Shown piece after piece: positions 50,201-59,928 of a DNA stretch of 64,000 bases. Origin of the DNA: Gamarada debralockiae (taxonomy: Eukaryota; Ascomycota; Leotiomycetes; Helotiales; Hyphodiscaceae). Each line of letters starts with the position of its first letter. The first letter of the stretch is position 1. A model generated the notes under the pieces. That model had not been told where the DNA came from. It made no database searches and saw only the letters and a list, made by a program, of their open reading frames with translations. A program made the position numbers and the translations under genes. The stretch is from the NCBI GenBank assembly GCA_002803225.1, contig NXFV01001558.1:1-64000 (forward strand), written 5' to 3'.

Positions 50201-52173
50201 GAACTGGAAGGCTCAGCGGTGGTCTTCGTCAAGGTCGTTGAAGCTGCAGACTTGTTGGGTGCATCGCTGGATTTTGTGGGTTTTGGAGGCGGCAAATTTG
50301 GGAACATCCCGCTGGGAGGTGGTTGACTTGCACTGGAGGGGGCATCAATCGGCTTCATTGGAGAGAATAGAGCCTTTCCATTCGTCTGGGAAGTGGGAGC
50401 TGAAGATTGCGAGGATCCAAATGAGAAGGTAGGAGTGCTGTTGCCGTTCGTCTGGGCGGTAGGAGCTGAAGAATGTGAAGATCCAAATGAGAAAGTAGGT
50501 TTGATTCCGCCATTGGTGGTCTCTGCTTGAGAGGTTGGGGCAGAAAACTGTATGAAGAGGTCAGAATCACTCCTTTGATAGGAGGTAGTAGCGCTCACCA
50601 ATGAAGAACCTCCAAAACTATTGGTTGAAGGTGTCTTGTTAAAGAGTGACGAGGCTGAACTTTCTGAGCCCTTCGCATCACTACCTGCTCCATTTACAGG
50701 TGTGCCATTGACCTTTGGTTGCGGTGCTGGATGGTCAACTGGCTTGTTCAAGTTCCCAAACAAGTCGCTCGTTGATACTGCGGGTTTGCCTCCAAATAAA
50801 TTACTCGTAGGCGCAGATTTCGGGCTACCGAAAAGATTACTAGTTGGTTCCGCCGGCTTATTGAGGTTTGAGAACAAGCTATTTGTAGAGGGTGTTGCTG
50901 ATTCCGCTGGCTTATTGAGGTTTGAGAACAAGCTATTTGTAGAGGGCGTTGCTGATTCCGCTGTCTTGTTGAGGTTTGAGAACAGGCTATTTGTAGAGGG
51001 TGTTGCTGGCTTCTGCTCTTCGAAAGGGTTAGATTTGGCGGGCGTTTGATTGAGATTGCCAAAGAGGTTGCTTGTAGTTGGAGGTTGACTTTGGCCTCCG
51101 AATAAAGTACTTGGAGTCGCAGCGGCTTTTGGCTCCAGCTGGCTATTGAATAGGTTGCTCGAGGGGGAGGCCGGGGCGTTCAGGTGGGAGAATAGGTTGG
51201 TTGGCGATGCCGATTGCTGGGGAGCAGATCCGAAAAGGGTTGTTGAAGGAGCGGGCTGCGACGGTTGAGAGGTTCCAAACATATTTGTTGCAGGTTTCTC
51301 GGTCGCTGGTGTAGAGCCAAAATTGATCCCAGAGCTCGCGGGTTGAGTGTTGCCAAATATGTTGCTAGCAGGGGCCTGGGTTACTGGCGCAGAGCCAAAA
51401 AGTCCAGGGCTTGATGGTTGTGTAGAGGTTGGAGGAAAGGTGAAAGGGGTGTTTGCAGGCTTGTCTTGCGCTGCTGGAGGAACTGGAGATCCAAAATTGA
51501 ACAACGAGCTTTCTGGTTGAGTTGATTGTGCCGGGGGTTGGCTGAAACTGAACGAGCTGCTCGCTGGTTCCTGTGATGAGCCAGAGCCAAAGTTAAGGCT
51601 AGGAGAAGCAGATGCAGGTTGAGAGGGGGTTGATCCAAAGTTGAAGATGCTGCTAGCCGGCGGCTTGTCTTGTGGTGCCGAGTTGAAACCACCGAGTCCA
51701 GGCGATGCAGGTTGTGAAGTACTTTGGAAGTTGAAAGGGTTGTTAGCTTGCTGTGCTTGTCCGTTCATTGAACTGAAGAGATTGCTCTGCTGATTTTGTC
51801 CAAATGGATTCGACTGGACCGGAGCGCTGCTCGATGGGGCTGGGAAACCTGGGAATAGTCTCTTGCGTCTCGCATCCTCCTCTCCGGTTGTATCTGCTTG
51901 TGGATTGCCATTTTCCGAAGCAGCACTGTTTCCGAACGCGTTGTTACCGCCAAATGGTGATGGTGGGAATGAGAGCGCTGCTCCTGGGGCAGAGAAATCG
52001 AACGTGCCGGAAGCCTGAACACTACCTCCGAACAATCCTCCCCCTCCTCCTCCAAATGACATTGACTGAGGAGTACCCGGATTTGACTGTATGGGAGCTT
52101 TCCGTCTACCCTTCGCCGCCTTTATATTTCGAGTTGCCATCTGAGCAGCATTTGCGCGTCGAGCGTCGTCCAT
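47218..52173 (-). CDS. NUP2: FG nucleoporin with Ran-binding domain (Nup2/Nup61-like)
   Basis: Single exon, 1651 residues. The N-terminus (MDDARRANAAQMATRNIKAA) is basic, consistent with importin-alpha binding in the Nup2/Nup50 family. About 50 FG motifs follow (LFG, FNFG, NIFG, SLFG types) between S/T/P/N/Q-rich spacers. A helical segment (about 700-750, RLRSLNKAIEKFFGS) and several lysine-rich stretches interrupt the repeats. The C-terminal 110 residues are a RanBD1 domain (GVGPLRVLKHKETGATRILL ... NGLETWILQVKT). Role: mobile nuclear-basket nucleoporin in Ran-dependent cargo release. Internal duplications: an 18-residue unit (NSLFSNLNKPAESATPST) three times near 50860-51010. Much longer than yeast Nup2 (720); large size is common in filamentous fungi. 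Confidence 0.9.
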   Translation of the reverse strand: MDDARRANAAQMATRNIKAAKGRRKAPIQSNPGTPQSMSFGGGGGGLFGGSVQASGTFDFSAPGAALSFPPSPFGGNNAFGNSAASENGNPQADTTGEEDARRKRLFPGFPAPSSSAPVQSNPFGQNQQSNLFSSMNGQAQQANNPFNFQSTSQPASPGLGGFNSAPQDKPPASSIFNFGSTPSQPASASPSLNFGSGSSQEPASSSFSFSQPPAQSTQPESSLFNFGSPVPPAAQDKPANTPFTFPPTSTQPSSPGLFGSAPVTQAPASNIFGNTQPASSGINFGSTPATEKPATNMFGTSQPSQPAPSTTLFGSAPQQSASPTNLFSHLNAPASPSSNLFNSQLEPKAAATPSTLFGGQSQPPTTSNLFGNLNQTPAKSNPFEEQKPATPSTNSLFSNLNKTAESATPSTNSLFSNLNKPAESATPSTNSLFSNLNKPAEPTSNLFGSPKSAPTSNLFGGKPAVSTSDLFGNLNKPVDHPAPQPKVNGTPVNGAGSDAKGSESSASSLFNKTPSTNSFGGSSLVSATTSYQRSDSDLFIQFSAPTSQAETTNGGIKPTFSFGSSHSSAPTAQTNGNSTPTFSFGSSQSSAPTSQTNGKALFSPMKPIDAPSSASQPPPSGMFPNLPPPKPTKSSDAPNKSAASTTLTKTTAEPSSSSNTLVNGNATEHVDYDSLYAEMAAASSITDEHMSPLVPTRFSESQRNEFYTAYRLRSLNKAIEKFFGSVTFGTGVSNLIAYYNEKKAEILDRSSLPIPGSKRRSTDDENQENENPNKRSRQDAPPKSNLFQPQSATPASQRNKPDDNENQENENPSKRSRQDAPSKSNIFQSQAQTQTAKSPERPRSENQPQPYLNGSSTQKTPTFAPPPSFVPLMASSSAAALGSPPAKGKRKAEVQLTKESEREEQEGRRMKTPKLNDNSGGSSTSNIFKSIVDSPVKAGQKKVAPLPTSSSAKDDAPRFNPFGNLPKSPTKTAASAPPTNIFAPKPISNATSTDMFAPEPASDPPNMFSPKPASASTVSTSTDRKPDVIKPPQFGPPKFGSGTVNFMAQFGAKAKMNEEENERKLMEKAMMDDLDSDEDEETVKAWKADYNKKRKEEREAKKKEFEDISKNAKGFVFGEKGKESDSANSSTSGSGSESPANAGDAQSSSASRPLFGQPTQSSGNSVFASSSSGSSSEPPVHPGDAQSTTASTSLFGQPMQSSSNSLFGSRTSTPGPFGSSTGSVLDGHTPGQPLLFSGGNIFSHLSDADSGADSGQTDEDTASESDAEEDSENKDPNYEPGDDSGSGPGTPVEETGAGIASAKKLTSTTPFGSSSLGGGLGVDSLSGTSSPGGSLFGRVTRDPAAGIGGGSVSGTSSPSLFDRITRDSNGNPVRQIPAEDKENTQPSTTTNTSNPFANLNKTPVAPANQTWTPDTPILFGSTTPTPSDSANPTVSITEPTPTKAPTSNPFAHLNNSNSTPQSPFSGFGNSTTKAPFVGFGFGSATPSLLPSAAASTTTSRATSPGNTTDGASDAEDPDAEKHEQLDLTSGGPGEEDEEITHEVRAKALQFIPAEGDSPSSWKTKGVGPLRVLKHKETGATRILLRGDPVGNIVLNKALLAKITYTADKKTVKLLAAAEGGNGLETWILQVKTAEMAEALAEVLESNKPSE
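50850..51015 (-). repeat. 54-base tandem repeat inside NUP2
   Basis: Three near-identical 54-base units code NSLFSNLNK(T/P)AESATPST. Another set of repeated units (QENENP-KRSRQDAP) lies near 49700-49880. Recent in-frame expansion of spacer plus FG-flanking sequence. Confidence 0.8.
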
Positions 52174-52962
52174 CGTGACGTTGTAGGTGACGCGACTTCG
52201 GTATTTGAGGATATATGGGATTTATCAGATGTTCCTGTGGATTCGCGGGATCTCAGGCAAATCGATTGCGGGATGTCAAAGGTGAGATGTGTCGCACGGG
52301 AGTCGAAGTGGTACTCGAGATGAAGATCGCGAAGGATTCACGAGTCGGCGCGCATGTATGATCGTCGACGTAGCAAGAACTCGAGATATAGATTGTGGAC
52401 TAGATGTATCGCATCTCGAATCGTCCTGGAAGGTCGAGATGTTCGCGTTGTCGATTGTTGTCGGACTTACAGTCGCGAAGTGGACGTAATGAAGATCCCT
52501 GAACTGGAAAAGTTCACGACGCAACTTTGTTGATGTGGCTGACTAAGCAGACAGCAAGTATTGAGGTATCGAAGACAACGACAAGGCGATGTTTTTTTTC
52601 GTGGAAAATAAGATTTTGTGATGTTCTTTGATTTTGGAATCTTTGCGTTAATGATTTGGCAGAATTGGAAGTCAGTGGATGAATTTAAAAATCACCAAAC
52701 CGTCTGATGTCGAAGATGAAGTAATTATCGTGGGTATCACTGACGCAGTGGGCTGCTTCACTCGGTCAAGGACAATAGAAACAAACCAGTGAATACTTTA
52801 TTGTAACGATAGCACTTTCGTGACGCTTCATTCTTTGCGGGCAGTTGGTCAATATCTCGAAATCTGTGGGATGCGAGTATTAGATCTAGTATATTTCCAC
52901 CACACTCTCAATTCATCGTTATTCGTACAACCAACAAAGGCGTGATACGATTTTGAATATCT
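52174..52962. other. Intergenic, NUP2 promoter side
   Basis: 789 bases between the NUP2 start and the SCP2 stop, both minus strand. The first 350 bases (52174-52520) are rich in TCGAGAT/TCGCGA-like steps; presumably the NUP2 promoter. No gene supported. Confidence 0.4.
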
Positions 52963-53549
52963 CTATAGCTTTGCCTTGACACCTTGTGCTTTCTTAAGGA
53001 TGGGTTCCATCTTTGTAGCCTTCATAACATCTCCCTTGACCTTCAACTTTCCAGCCATGAACAACCGTTGTGCATTTGCCTTTCCGCTGACCAGCTTGCC
53101 AAAATCGTCGTCCGAAAGAGATAAAGTAACTGTTAAAAGAGGGTTAGCTATTACCATAGATGAGGTGCCTTGAGGGTTGAAGGACTGCGGCGAAGAAAGC
53201 CGAAGAGCATCGGCTGTCAAAGCAACAGCGCTCGAAGCAGTCGGCCTTCTTTAACCCAAATCCTCATGGTAGACAGCGACTCACCTGTAGGCTTGTCTCC
53301 GAGGCCCTTTCCAACCTCACCCTTATCCTTGAGGTCGATATGCCAGCTTTCCGTCTCACCAGCCTTGTTTTTTAATGTAAAAGCAAACACAGCATTTCCT
53401 TGCTTAATAGCGTCTTTGCGATCGGCATCGGAAGCGGTGAGAGCTTCATTTATCGTATCGAAGGCCTCCGAGGAGGGAAATGCAGCTGCGATGTATCAGT
53501 CACTGTTTGGTCAGGTACAAGAGGACGAGCTACCGTTCTTGAGAGACAT
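52963..53549 (-). CDS. SCP2 sterol-carrier domain protein, peroxisomal
   Basis: Complement(join(52963..53129,53285..53485,53534..53549)), 127 residues, normal for a single-domain SCP2. Exon 1 codes MSLKN. The fold is recognisable from FAFTLKNKAGETESWHIDLK, VTLSLSDDDFGKLVSGKANA and QRLFMAGKLKVKGDVMKATK. The C-terminus ends AKL, a peroxisomal targeting signal type 1 variant. Role: lipid/acyl-CoA binding and transfer in peroxisomes. The second intron (53130-53284, 155 nt) contains further AG dinucleotides but only this acceptor keeps VTLSLS. Divergent from the small gene at 53851. Confidence 0.9.
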
Positions 53550-53850
53550 TGTGGATGGTTGGGTGGTTATTAAACTTTCGTAAAGGTCGTCGCAATGCGA
53601 ATGAGATGGGTATCGTATCTCGTTCTATAAATGTCAGAAAGGAAAAAAGAAGTGTGCGGCACTCGAATTTATGAAGTCGGAGTCGAAGGATCTGCGACTC
53701 TGAGTACGAACGGGGTCATCTTCATGTGACAGACAACCTCGGCCTTCTTATGTGGGTCTTATCCATTCAAATCTGGGGTAGTTTTGACATTCTCTAGTCT
53801 TCCAGCTCACCTCAATACCTCCCCCTACCTCACCAGAAATCATCTGCGTC
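53550..53850. promoter_or_regulatory. Divergent promoter, SCP2 and small gene
   Basis: 301 bases between divergent start codons. No recognised motif beyond pyrimidine-rich tracts before 53851. Confidence 0.35.
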
Positions 53851-54295
53851 ATGGCCGAACAAATCGAATTCTCGCCTGCCATACCTATCCCTTTGGTTTT
53901 TGATGTCCAAAGGCGCATCCGAGACCTCTACGGCTTTCTTGATCCAAAACATCCTCTGTACCAACCTGAACAACAACATGTCAATATCAAAGCCGTCATT
54001 AAGCTTTATGAGGACAAGAAAATCGATGGTATCCAGGAGGTCTGGGTAATGGAAGGCAAAGTTGTCACTGAAGAAGAAGCGGTCAATCGTGCTGGTTTGG
54101 TTTGGGCTTGGCGTGAAGTATGTTTGTTCATTTTCATTTTTTCCCCTAAATTCCTTGCTTCTATAAGGACTCATCTAACAGATACTCAAATTCCAGGGAA
54201 TGCGTTATCAGTATGCTCAAAAGCATGCACGAAGTACTGCAATTTCCATCACAATCACAAGCCCAACATATTTCCGAGGAGTCTGTGCTGTGTAG
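53851..54295 (+). CDS. Hypothetical protein of 126 residues
   Basis: Join(53851..54117,54182..54295). Exon 1 has good protein character: MAEQIEFSPAIPIPLVFDVQ, RIRDLYGFLDPKHPLYQPEQ, then KAVIKLYEDKKIDGIQEVWV and RAGLVWAWRE. The 64-nt intron (GTATGT..AACAG) leads to ILKFQGMRYQYAQKH, after which the sequence becomes less convincing (SITITSPTYFRGVCAV). Mixed helices, no signal peptide, no known motif. I do not recognise the family. It is the last gene before the repeat-rich compartment, and its 3' end may be truncated or altered. Confidence 0.5.
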
Positions 54296-54825
54296 GGAAG
54301 GATCAAAGGCCAGCTTGAGAAATTCTCCTCATCGCTCATCCTTATTCGGTCATTCTCGACGACCCAACAAGCCAACAGCCGCATTCGAACCTCTGGTCGT
54401 TCTGCGCTCCAACATCTCAATTGCTTTCGTCAGTAACGACACGAATAGCCTCTTCCGCTTTTTGGTTCATTCTAGCGACTGAGATCAGGGTAGCTGGTTT
54501 GAATGCAGGATTCCAATTTTGCAAAACTAAAGTGGCATTGAAAGCTTTCATTTGCCCAGACCAGCCAAGTCCCTTCCATCCAGACTCACTAACTCTGAAG
54601 CCAGTGCTGGTGGCTTGCCATGTAGTTTAAGTGAATATATGTAGACCTCCATAGATATCAGGTCCTTTTCTTCGTCTCGGGACAAAGAAGCATTTTCTTT
54701 GATCGTCGAGTCTACCTACGCGAAATGTTACACCTCGCACCCTTCTCTTTTGCAGACTCTCTTTGTCCTCTTCTTTCCGAGGACTTTTCAAATAACTTGC
54801 GACTTTCTGGATACACCAATTCATA

Positions 54826-56187
54826 ATGGAGTCTTCAAGGTCAAGTACTCTTGCATTTGCATTGTTTGTCACGTCAATTCGATATCTACACTATTTTCGC
54901 ACTCCTATTTTTGCCAGCCTTCATCTCGCAGGGATGGCTGCAAATGCTGCTGCAGAGGCTAAGGGCATCGTCAAAATGTTCTCTCCTCGAACTGCTGCAA
55001 TGATAGCAGCTTACCAAACTCAAGTTCTCGACGTCCCCTATTTTTCCAATCTGTCATGGTTCCTGCTCCCTTCACTGCGAGCAACCTGCCGCAGCCATTA
55101 CCTATCCTTCAGGGTCATGTTTGCCAGCCTTTGCAGGCCAAATCTAATAGCGACCAACTTCTGTGGCTGTCCAGTAGGCTTCACACTCATGTGCTTATGG
55201 ATGATCTGCGAATATACCAATCGAAGCCGAGTTCCTCCTCGAAACGAACCCCATGTGAGTTATCTTGGAGAGCAGAATATTCTCAATGCCTTGTGCCGCT
55301 CTTAAGGTTTGTCCTGCGAGAAGATCCTTACAATGATATGAGTGATTGCTGACCTAGATAATCTGCAGGACATCCCCGTTTGTGGTTACATACCCAGAAG
55401 TTTCTACCAGCAACCAATAAATACAAGCCTCGCCGATCCTCAGAACCGGTACACTCAAGCATTGGCCGAGTGAACAACTCTAGCTACACAAAGGCGAACT
55501 TCTTCCAAGTAAAAAACATTTTTGTCCCTATTGGTATTATACGACTTAGCGGGGAACGTCATATATTCGTAGTGGTTATATCTCCTACAGCCAAGACAGT
55601 CGATTATATGGACAGTGGAAGACCTGCTCGAGAACCGGATGTCATGAGCCACTTTTTCAATCCTATCGCTTTTCACCTCGGATGTGATTTCAATCCACGA
55701 GGTTGGAGAATGCGTACAAAGTGGTCAACTACACAAGGTCCAAACAGCTCGAATTGTGGCATCTACTACGGGGCCAACATCATGTCCATCGCATTTAAGT
55801 ACACCTTGAACCATATAAATCGAAATATGCTCAACAGATGGAGGATGGTCTCAGAAGTTCTACATGCCTAATTTGGTGATGTCGGTCAGTACAGTTATCC
55901 GCTGATTCAGAGGAGACCAGATCGTCAATCGAGAACGAGAAATGGAGTCCCTCCTTTCAGACCTTTGCACCCTCCAGGTGTCATTGATCTCCTTCCAAAT
56001 GATGCTAGAGCTAGGCATCATTCAAACAGGAGGTATACGGGGTGGAATAAGCAGCGGCTCAAGACGCATTTTCAGGCAAATAAACGGCGATATATTGAAC
56101 TGCTTACATGGGGGTAATAGTGGGGGAAGATCGGTGACGGATTGTAGGGAGCAGATTGAGCTGAGGGATCTTTATTTGGGTGTTTGA
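54826..56187 (+). pseudogene. Ulp1-like C48 cysteine protease, frame disrupted
   Basis: The best part (55380-55871 frame) has the adenain/Ulp1 core: VKNIFVPIGIIRLSGERHIF with the catalytic His, VVVISPTAKTVDYMDSG with the Asp, and QGPNSSNCGIYYGAN with the Cys. The preceding sequence (NLQDIPVCGYIPRSFYQQPI...YTQALAE) is in another frame and meets it at a one-base shift near 55470. Further upstream, MESSRSSTLAFALF and MVPAPFTASNLPQPLPIL also lie in different frames. A downstream tail (55872-56187) reads coding-like in yet another frame. Either several unrecognised introns or, more likely, a decayed gene. Related domains occur in transposon-captured genes; SUMO-protease function is not assured. 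Confidence 0.55.
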
Positions 56188-56419
56188 TGATAGGAAGGAT
56201 GTACCGGCATATCCGTATATGTACTGTAGAAGAATTTTTCATTTTTCAATCATCCCTGGAAGATAGGCAGTCCGGCTTCACGTCAAAGACGAGACTCAGC
56301 TGAGAAAGGTCTGGATTCAATTGATTCATGACTCTATTGTCCCCTCGAAGCTACCATATACAACCCTCTATTGGAGACCTTGTTGACAGCCTTCACAGCT
56401 TCTCACTCGTCACTACCAC

Positions 56420-56638
56420 CAACAGTCTCTGCGTGGACTTGCAAGTACAAAAGTCACCCTCACCCCCGTATTGTTGGACCGCGATGTACGAAAGCTGGAG
56501 GATCCAGCACTGAGTGAGCTCCACCATCTGGTCTGCCACAGCAAAGATCGCGAAAATGTTGGTGTGAGACTGGTCCCCTCTGAATCGCTCAAAAGATTTG
56601 AACGATTCAAGATTCCAAGCTCCACTTCTCTTTATTGA
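56420..56638 (+). other. Coding-like remnant
   Basis: One plus-strand frame reads LASTKVTLTPVLLDRDVRKL then EDPALSELHHLVCHSKD and ends near LKRFERFKIPSSTSLY before a stop at 56638. Upstream in the same frame is a stop. Unknown family; probably a fragment. Confidence 0.25.
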
Positions 56639-56708
56639 CTGACCACCCGGACTATCCCAACTTCCGAATCGTTCAAATCATTTGAGCAATTCAAAGTTTC
56701 CAAGCTTG
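56581..56708. repeat. Diverged direct repeat, about 45 bases
   Basis: GAATCGCTCAAAAGATTTGAACGATTCAAGATTCCAAGC (from about 56581) and GAATCGTTCAAATCATTTGAGCAATTCAAAGTTTCCAAGC (from about 56665) are related copies. Each is internally near-palindromic (TCAAA-TTTGA). Confidence 0.65.
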
Positions 56709-56855
56709 ACTCCCTATTCATTCACCTTGACCCTATTAATTATTCATAGTACTTAATTGAAATGTTCTCTGCCAAGGAATTGCTGTGACTCACCCACGAC
56801 ATTTTTTTTTGAATAGATTCACTTGAAACCCACCTATTAGAATCCCATCAAGGAA

Positions 56856-56910
56856 AAAATATATATAATTTATATATATTTTTTTTAATTTTTTTATATA
56901 TATAAATTCG
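56856..56910. repeat. AT-only low-complexity run
   Basis: Nearly pure A/T with alternating TATATA blocks and T runs; it can fold into an AT hairpin. Marks the start of the strongly AT-biased part of the window. Confidence 0.7.
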
Positions 56911-57103
56911 GAACAAGTGTTTTTTATCCACGAACACACCGGTGCCCGTAATACATATTTGACAACTCTGGGCACAATTCCTCGGACTCGGCATACTGTA
57001 AGGCTCTCCGCTCTGTCTTTTTTGTCAAGCATCTCACACAGTTTACAAAGAGTAACCACGGATTTTCACCTTTCAGACGACTGCAAAACTGTTGTTTGGC
57101 AGC

Positions 57104-57835
57104 ATGGAAGATACTCCAACCCCCCATCGTCCTAAAGAGGACCACGAGCTTGTAAGCTCCATCGTCTATAATTGATGCTCAAGCCACAGCTGACATTCTC
57201 AGGGCGTTGTTTCACATCTCGGTGTTACTTTCAAAAACCATGGCTCCAGTTCCGAAGAAGTTCCTCTGCCAGGTGAGCAAGAGTTGCTGGCCATGCCTGA
57301 TCGTACCGCCGAGATACTCCAACAGACATCCAGCAGTCATCCGAGCTGTCGCATACTATCTCGAAGGCTTCACCGATTTCTCTCATCGATGATGAAGGCT
57401 CCCTATCCACACCCGATCCTACTTCCTATGCCCCGCAAATCTGTCAAGTAGCCGACCAAAAATACCACAAAACCCGCAAGGTAGCCATCAACAAACCCCA
57501 GCTTCCATTCCTTCAGTCAGACTTGGATGCTAAGCTGTCTTGAATAATCGCGGAAGCAAAGCCTGGAAATATGTCTACTCTCGATGGCCTTCACGGCTTC
57601 ATGCACCACCAGGCATCTCTCGCAACATTTCTTAGAAAACAGACTGTGGCAGATCTCGTCGTCGAAGAAATGAACGTGCTCTTAGAAGTCAGAAATCAGC
57701 TCGAGGAAGAAGACGAGGTTCTACAGGACAGAGAGAAAGACGTCCACGAGGAATTGCAGGGAATAGAGAAACAAAAGCAAGCCATTGAGGAGATGCTGAA
57801 TGTTGGCAGGTCTGTAGTGCAGTAGAAGGTACGGT
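57104..57835 (+). pseudogene. Small coiled-coil protein gene, interrupted
   Basis: MEDTPTPHRPKEDHEL (57104) splices plausibly (GTAAGC..CTCAG) to GVVSHLGVTFKNHGSSSEEV and LLAMPDRTAEILQQ. The reading then shifts frame to SSELSHTISKASPISLIDDE...KYHKTRKVAINKPQLPFLQS. A TGA at 57541 separates this from AEAKPGNMSTLDGLHGF and the coiled coil LEVRNQLEEEDEVLQDREKD...QKQAIEEMLNVG ending at 57835. One frameshift plus one nonsense codon. The last 84 codons could still be a short gene from ATG 57571. Family not recognised. Confidence 0.4.
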
Positions 57836-58105
57836 GATATCTGGTGAGACGTACGAGTTCCGAATTCGGTGGCCAAGAAGTCATCGGAGACCGAAACGCT
57901 AGATCCAAGCTGTAGATATAAGGGAAGGGTTGAACTTCATATGAAAGGGTAGAGGTTTTGAATTGAAGCTTTTGAAGCCTACTTTGTACTAGCGTCTTAT
58001 GCACCTCAGTATCAGGGTTCTTATAACAACAGGTTATGAGCCCGGCAGCACTACTTCTACGCTCAACCAATTAGATTTACTCCTATCGAACCTGCAATCA
58101 TTAAC

Positions 58106-59040
58106 ATGTCGTACGACGAAAAAGCACTAAAAATACTACGCCTATCAGGCCCTTTGAACTATCGTATCTAGTCAGAGGAGGTACAGTCCTTCCTTGAAGC
58201 TAGTGGTCTACTAGACCTAGTTCTAGGCAATGAACCAAGGCCTGACAATACCCCTACAACTTCAAGCTCTCGACGTACAACTAGTACTAGAGCTAGGGGA
58301 GGCGCACGAGCACAACCAAGTCCTATTGACACTAAGGAAGACGATACATTCGCGCTGTCGCCATACGAAGCCTAGAGACGCAGGAACGCCATGGCCAGGT
58401 CCTATATCATGGGCTATTATACCCAAACGATAAAAAACAAGATTATTGACTTAAAGACTGCAAGCGAGCAGTGGGAAGCCTTACGGAAGGATTGCCGGCC
58501 ATCTAATGACATTTCACTAGCTACGTATACCAGCCAGTTCTACAGCTACAAGCCAAAGTCAGGCATAATAGTCGACTCAATATCAAATGACTTACGCGAC
58601 TTACAGGCCTATATCTTTGCCACTAACCCAGACAAGGCGCCAACTAAAAAGTCGAAGATTAGTGCACTTTTACAGGCCGTCCAAAAGCTAAGAGACAAGT
58701 ATTCAACTAGGATTAAGATCCTTGAGGACAAGATATCAATACTAGACTACGAATTAGTAGTTATAAGCCTGAAGGAAACTGAGCAGCGCTTGAAGCTAAG
58801 GGTTACGGGTAACACTACGGACGAGCAGGCTCTTACAGCTGCTGATCGGCCGAACAGACGTCCGAAATGGTCCGCAAAAGGCCAGTACTAAGGGGGCCAG
58901 GCTGGCCAGAAGCGTAAAAAGGATTAGAACTGCTAGTGCTATAGAGACGAAGGCTATATGAAGGCCAATTACTCTATCTGGCTTTAGACAATCGAAGGGA
59001 AGGAATTTACTAAGCGTCAAAAGACCTCTTCCACTAGTTA
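58106..59040 (+). mobile_element. Ty1/copia-type gag relic (RIP-like decay)
   Basis: One continuous frame from ATG 58106 codes a copia gag-like polypeptide: LRLSGPLNYRI*SEEVQSFL, then YIMGYYTQTIKNKIIDLKTA, SEQWEALRKDCR, QAVQKLRDKYSTRIKILED. It ends in a degenerate zinc knuckle near 58930-58970. Stops lie at 58169, 58373, 58889 and beyond, several at positions where gag has Trp (TGG to TAG). No intact integrase or reverse transcriptase follows; the element is a fragment embedded in AT-rich repeats. LTRs were not identified. Confidence 0.72.
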
Positions 59041-59410
59041 ATTGCTTACGCCAGGAACTAGCTAGCAACTAAAGCCACAGCTAGTACCTTCGAGGATATA
59101 ACGAAGAAGCGAACCTGGCTACAGACCTCATCAGGAAAAGTGCAGGCAGCAGAAACTTTCTATAGACCAGCGGAAGGCGCAGAAGGCGCTTAGAGCATAT
59201 ATAGAGCACAAAATGCCTGATACTATGCGCTCTTTGTGCCTAGAACTAATCACATAATTAGGTCACATAACTCTAATTTTATATTTTAATATTCTCATAC
59301 TACAAATACAATATATACCTATTATATAGTCTTTAAGAGTTATAATGCTTTAATATGAATATTCTATATATATATTGTTTATATGCATATATATATATAT
59401 TTTATTTATA

Positions 59411-59550
59411 TGTACGTGTATGTGTTGTTTACATGCGTGTGTATATGTTGTTTACATGCGCGTATATGTGTTGTTTATATGCGCGTACATGTGTTGTTTA
59501 CATGCACGTGCATGTATTGTTTACATGTATCTGTGCATTGTTTATATGCG
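59411..59550. repeat. 23-base minisatellite
   Basis: About six copies of a unit of the form TGCGCGTATATGTGTTGTTTACA, with TG/CG/TA variants. It generates open frames in all three plus-strand phases (YVLFTCAYMCC-like), which are artefacts of the repeat and not genes. Confidence 0.85.
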
Positions 59551-59552
59551 CT

Positions 59553-59775
59553 CTACTCCTCTGCCATACATATACTCCTCTGCCATACGTATACTCCTCT
59601 GCCATACACATACTCCTCTGCCACATACATACGCCTATACCATATGCATACTCCCTGCCATACGCATACTCCTCTGCTATACATATACTCCTCTGCCACA
59701 CACATACGCCTGTGCCATACACATACTCCCTGCCATATATATACTCCTCTGTCATACGCATATGCCTCTGCTATA
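59553..59775. repeat. 19-base minisatellite
   Basis: About eleven imperfect copies of ACTCCTCTGCCATACATAT, including shortened (ACTCCCTGCCATA) and longer (CCACATACATACGCC) variants. Directly adjoins the 23-base array. Pseudo-coding in all frames. Confidence 0.85.
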
Positions 59776-59928
59776 TACTACTTATATAGATTTATATATA
59801 GTGTTTTTTTTAATAGTTTTCTTAGATAGTTTTATAGAAATAATAAATATAATAAAGTAAATAAGAGAATTTAAGAGAATTAAAAATATTTATATTATAT
59901 AGAGGCTAAAAAGTTAGCAATGATATAA

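Noticed and set aside
9260..52173. Functional cluster of nuclear-pore genes (NUP85 and NUP2)
   Set aside because: They are over 34 kb apart with many unrelated genes between; coincidence is the simpler explanation.
59355..59860. Three overlapping plus-strand frames of 144-161 codons
   Set aside because: All come from minisatellites whose unit lacks stops in any phase; tyrosine/cysteine-rich translation is an artefact.
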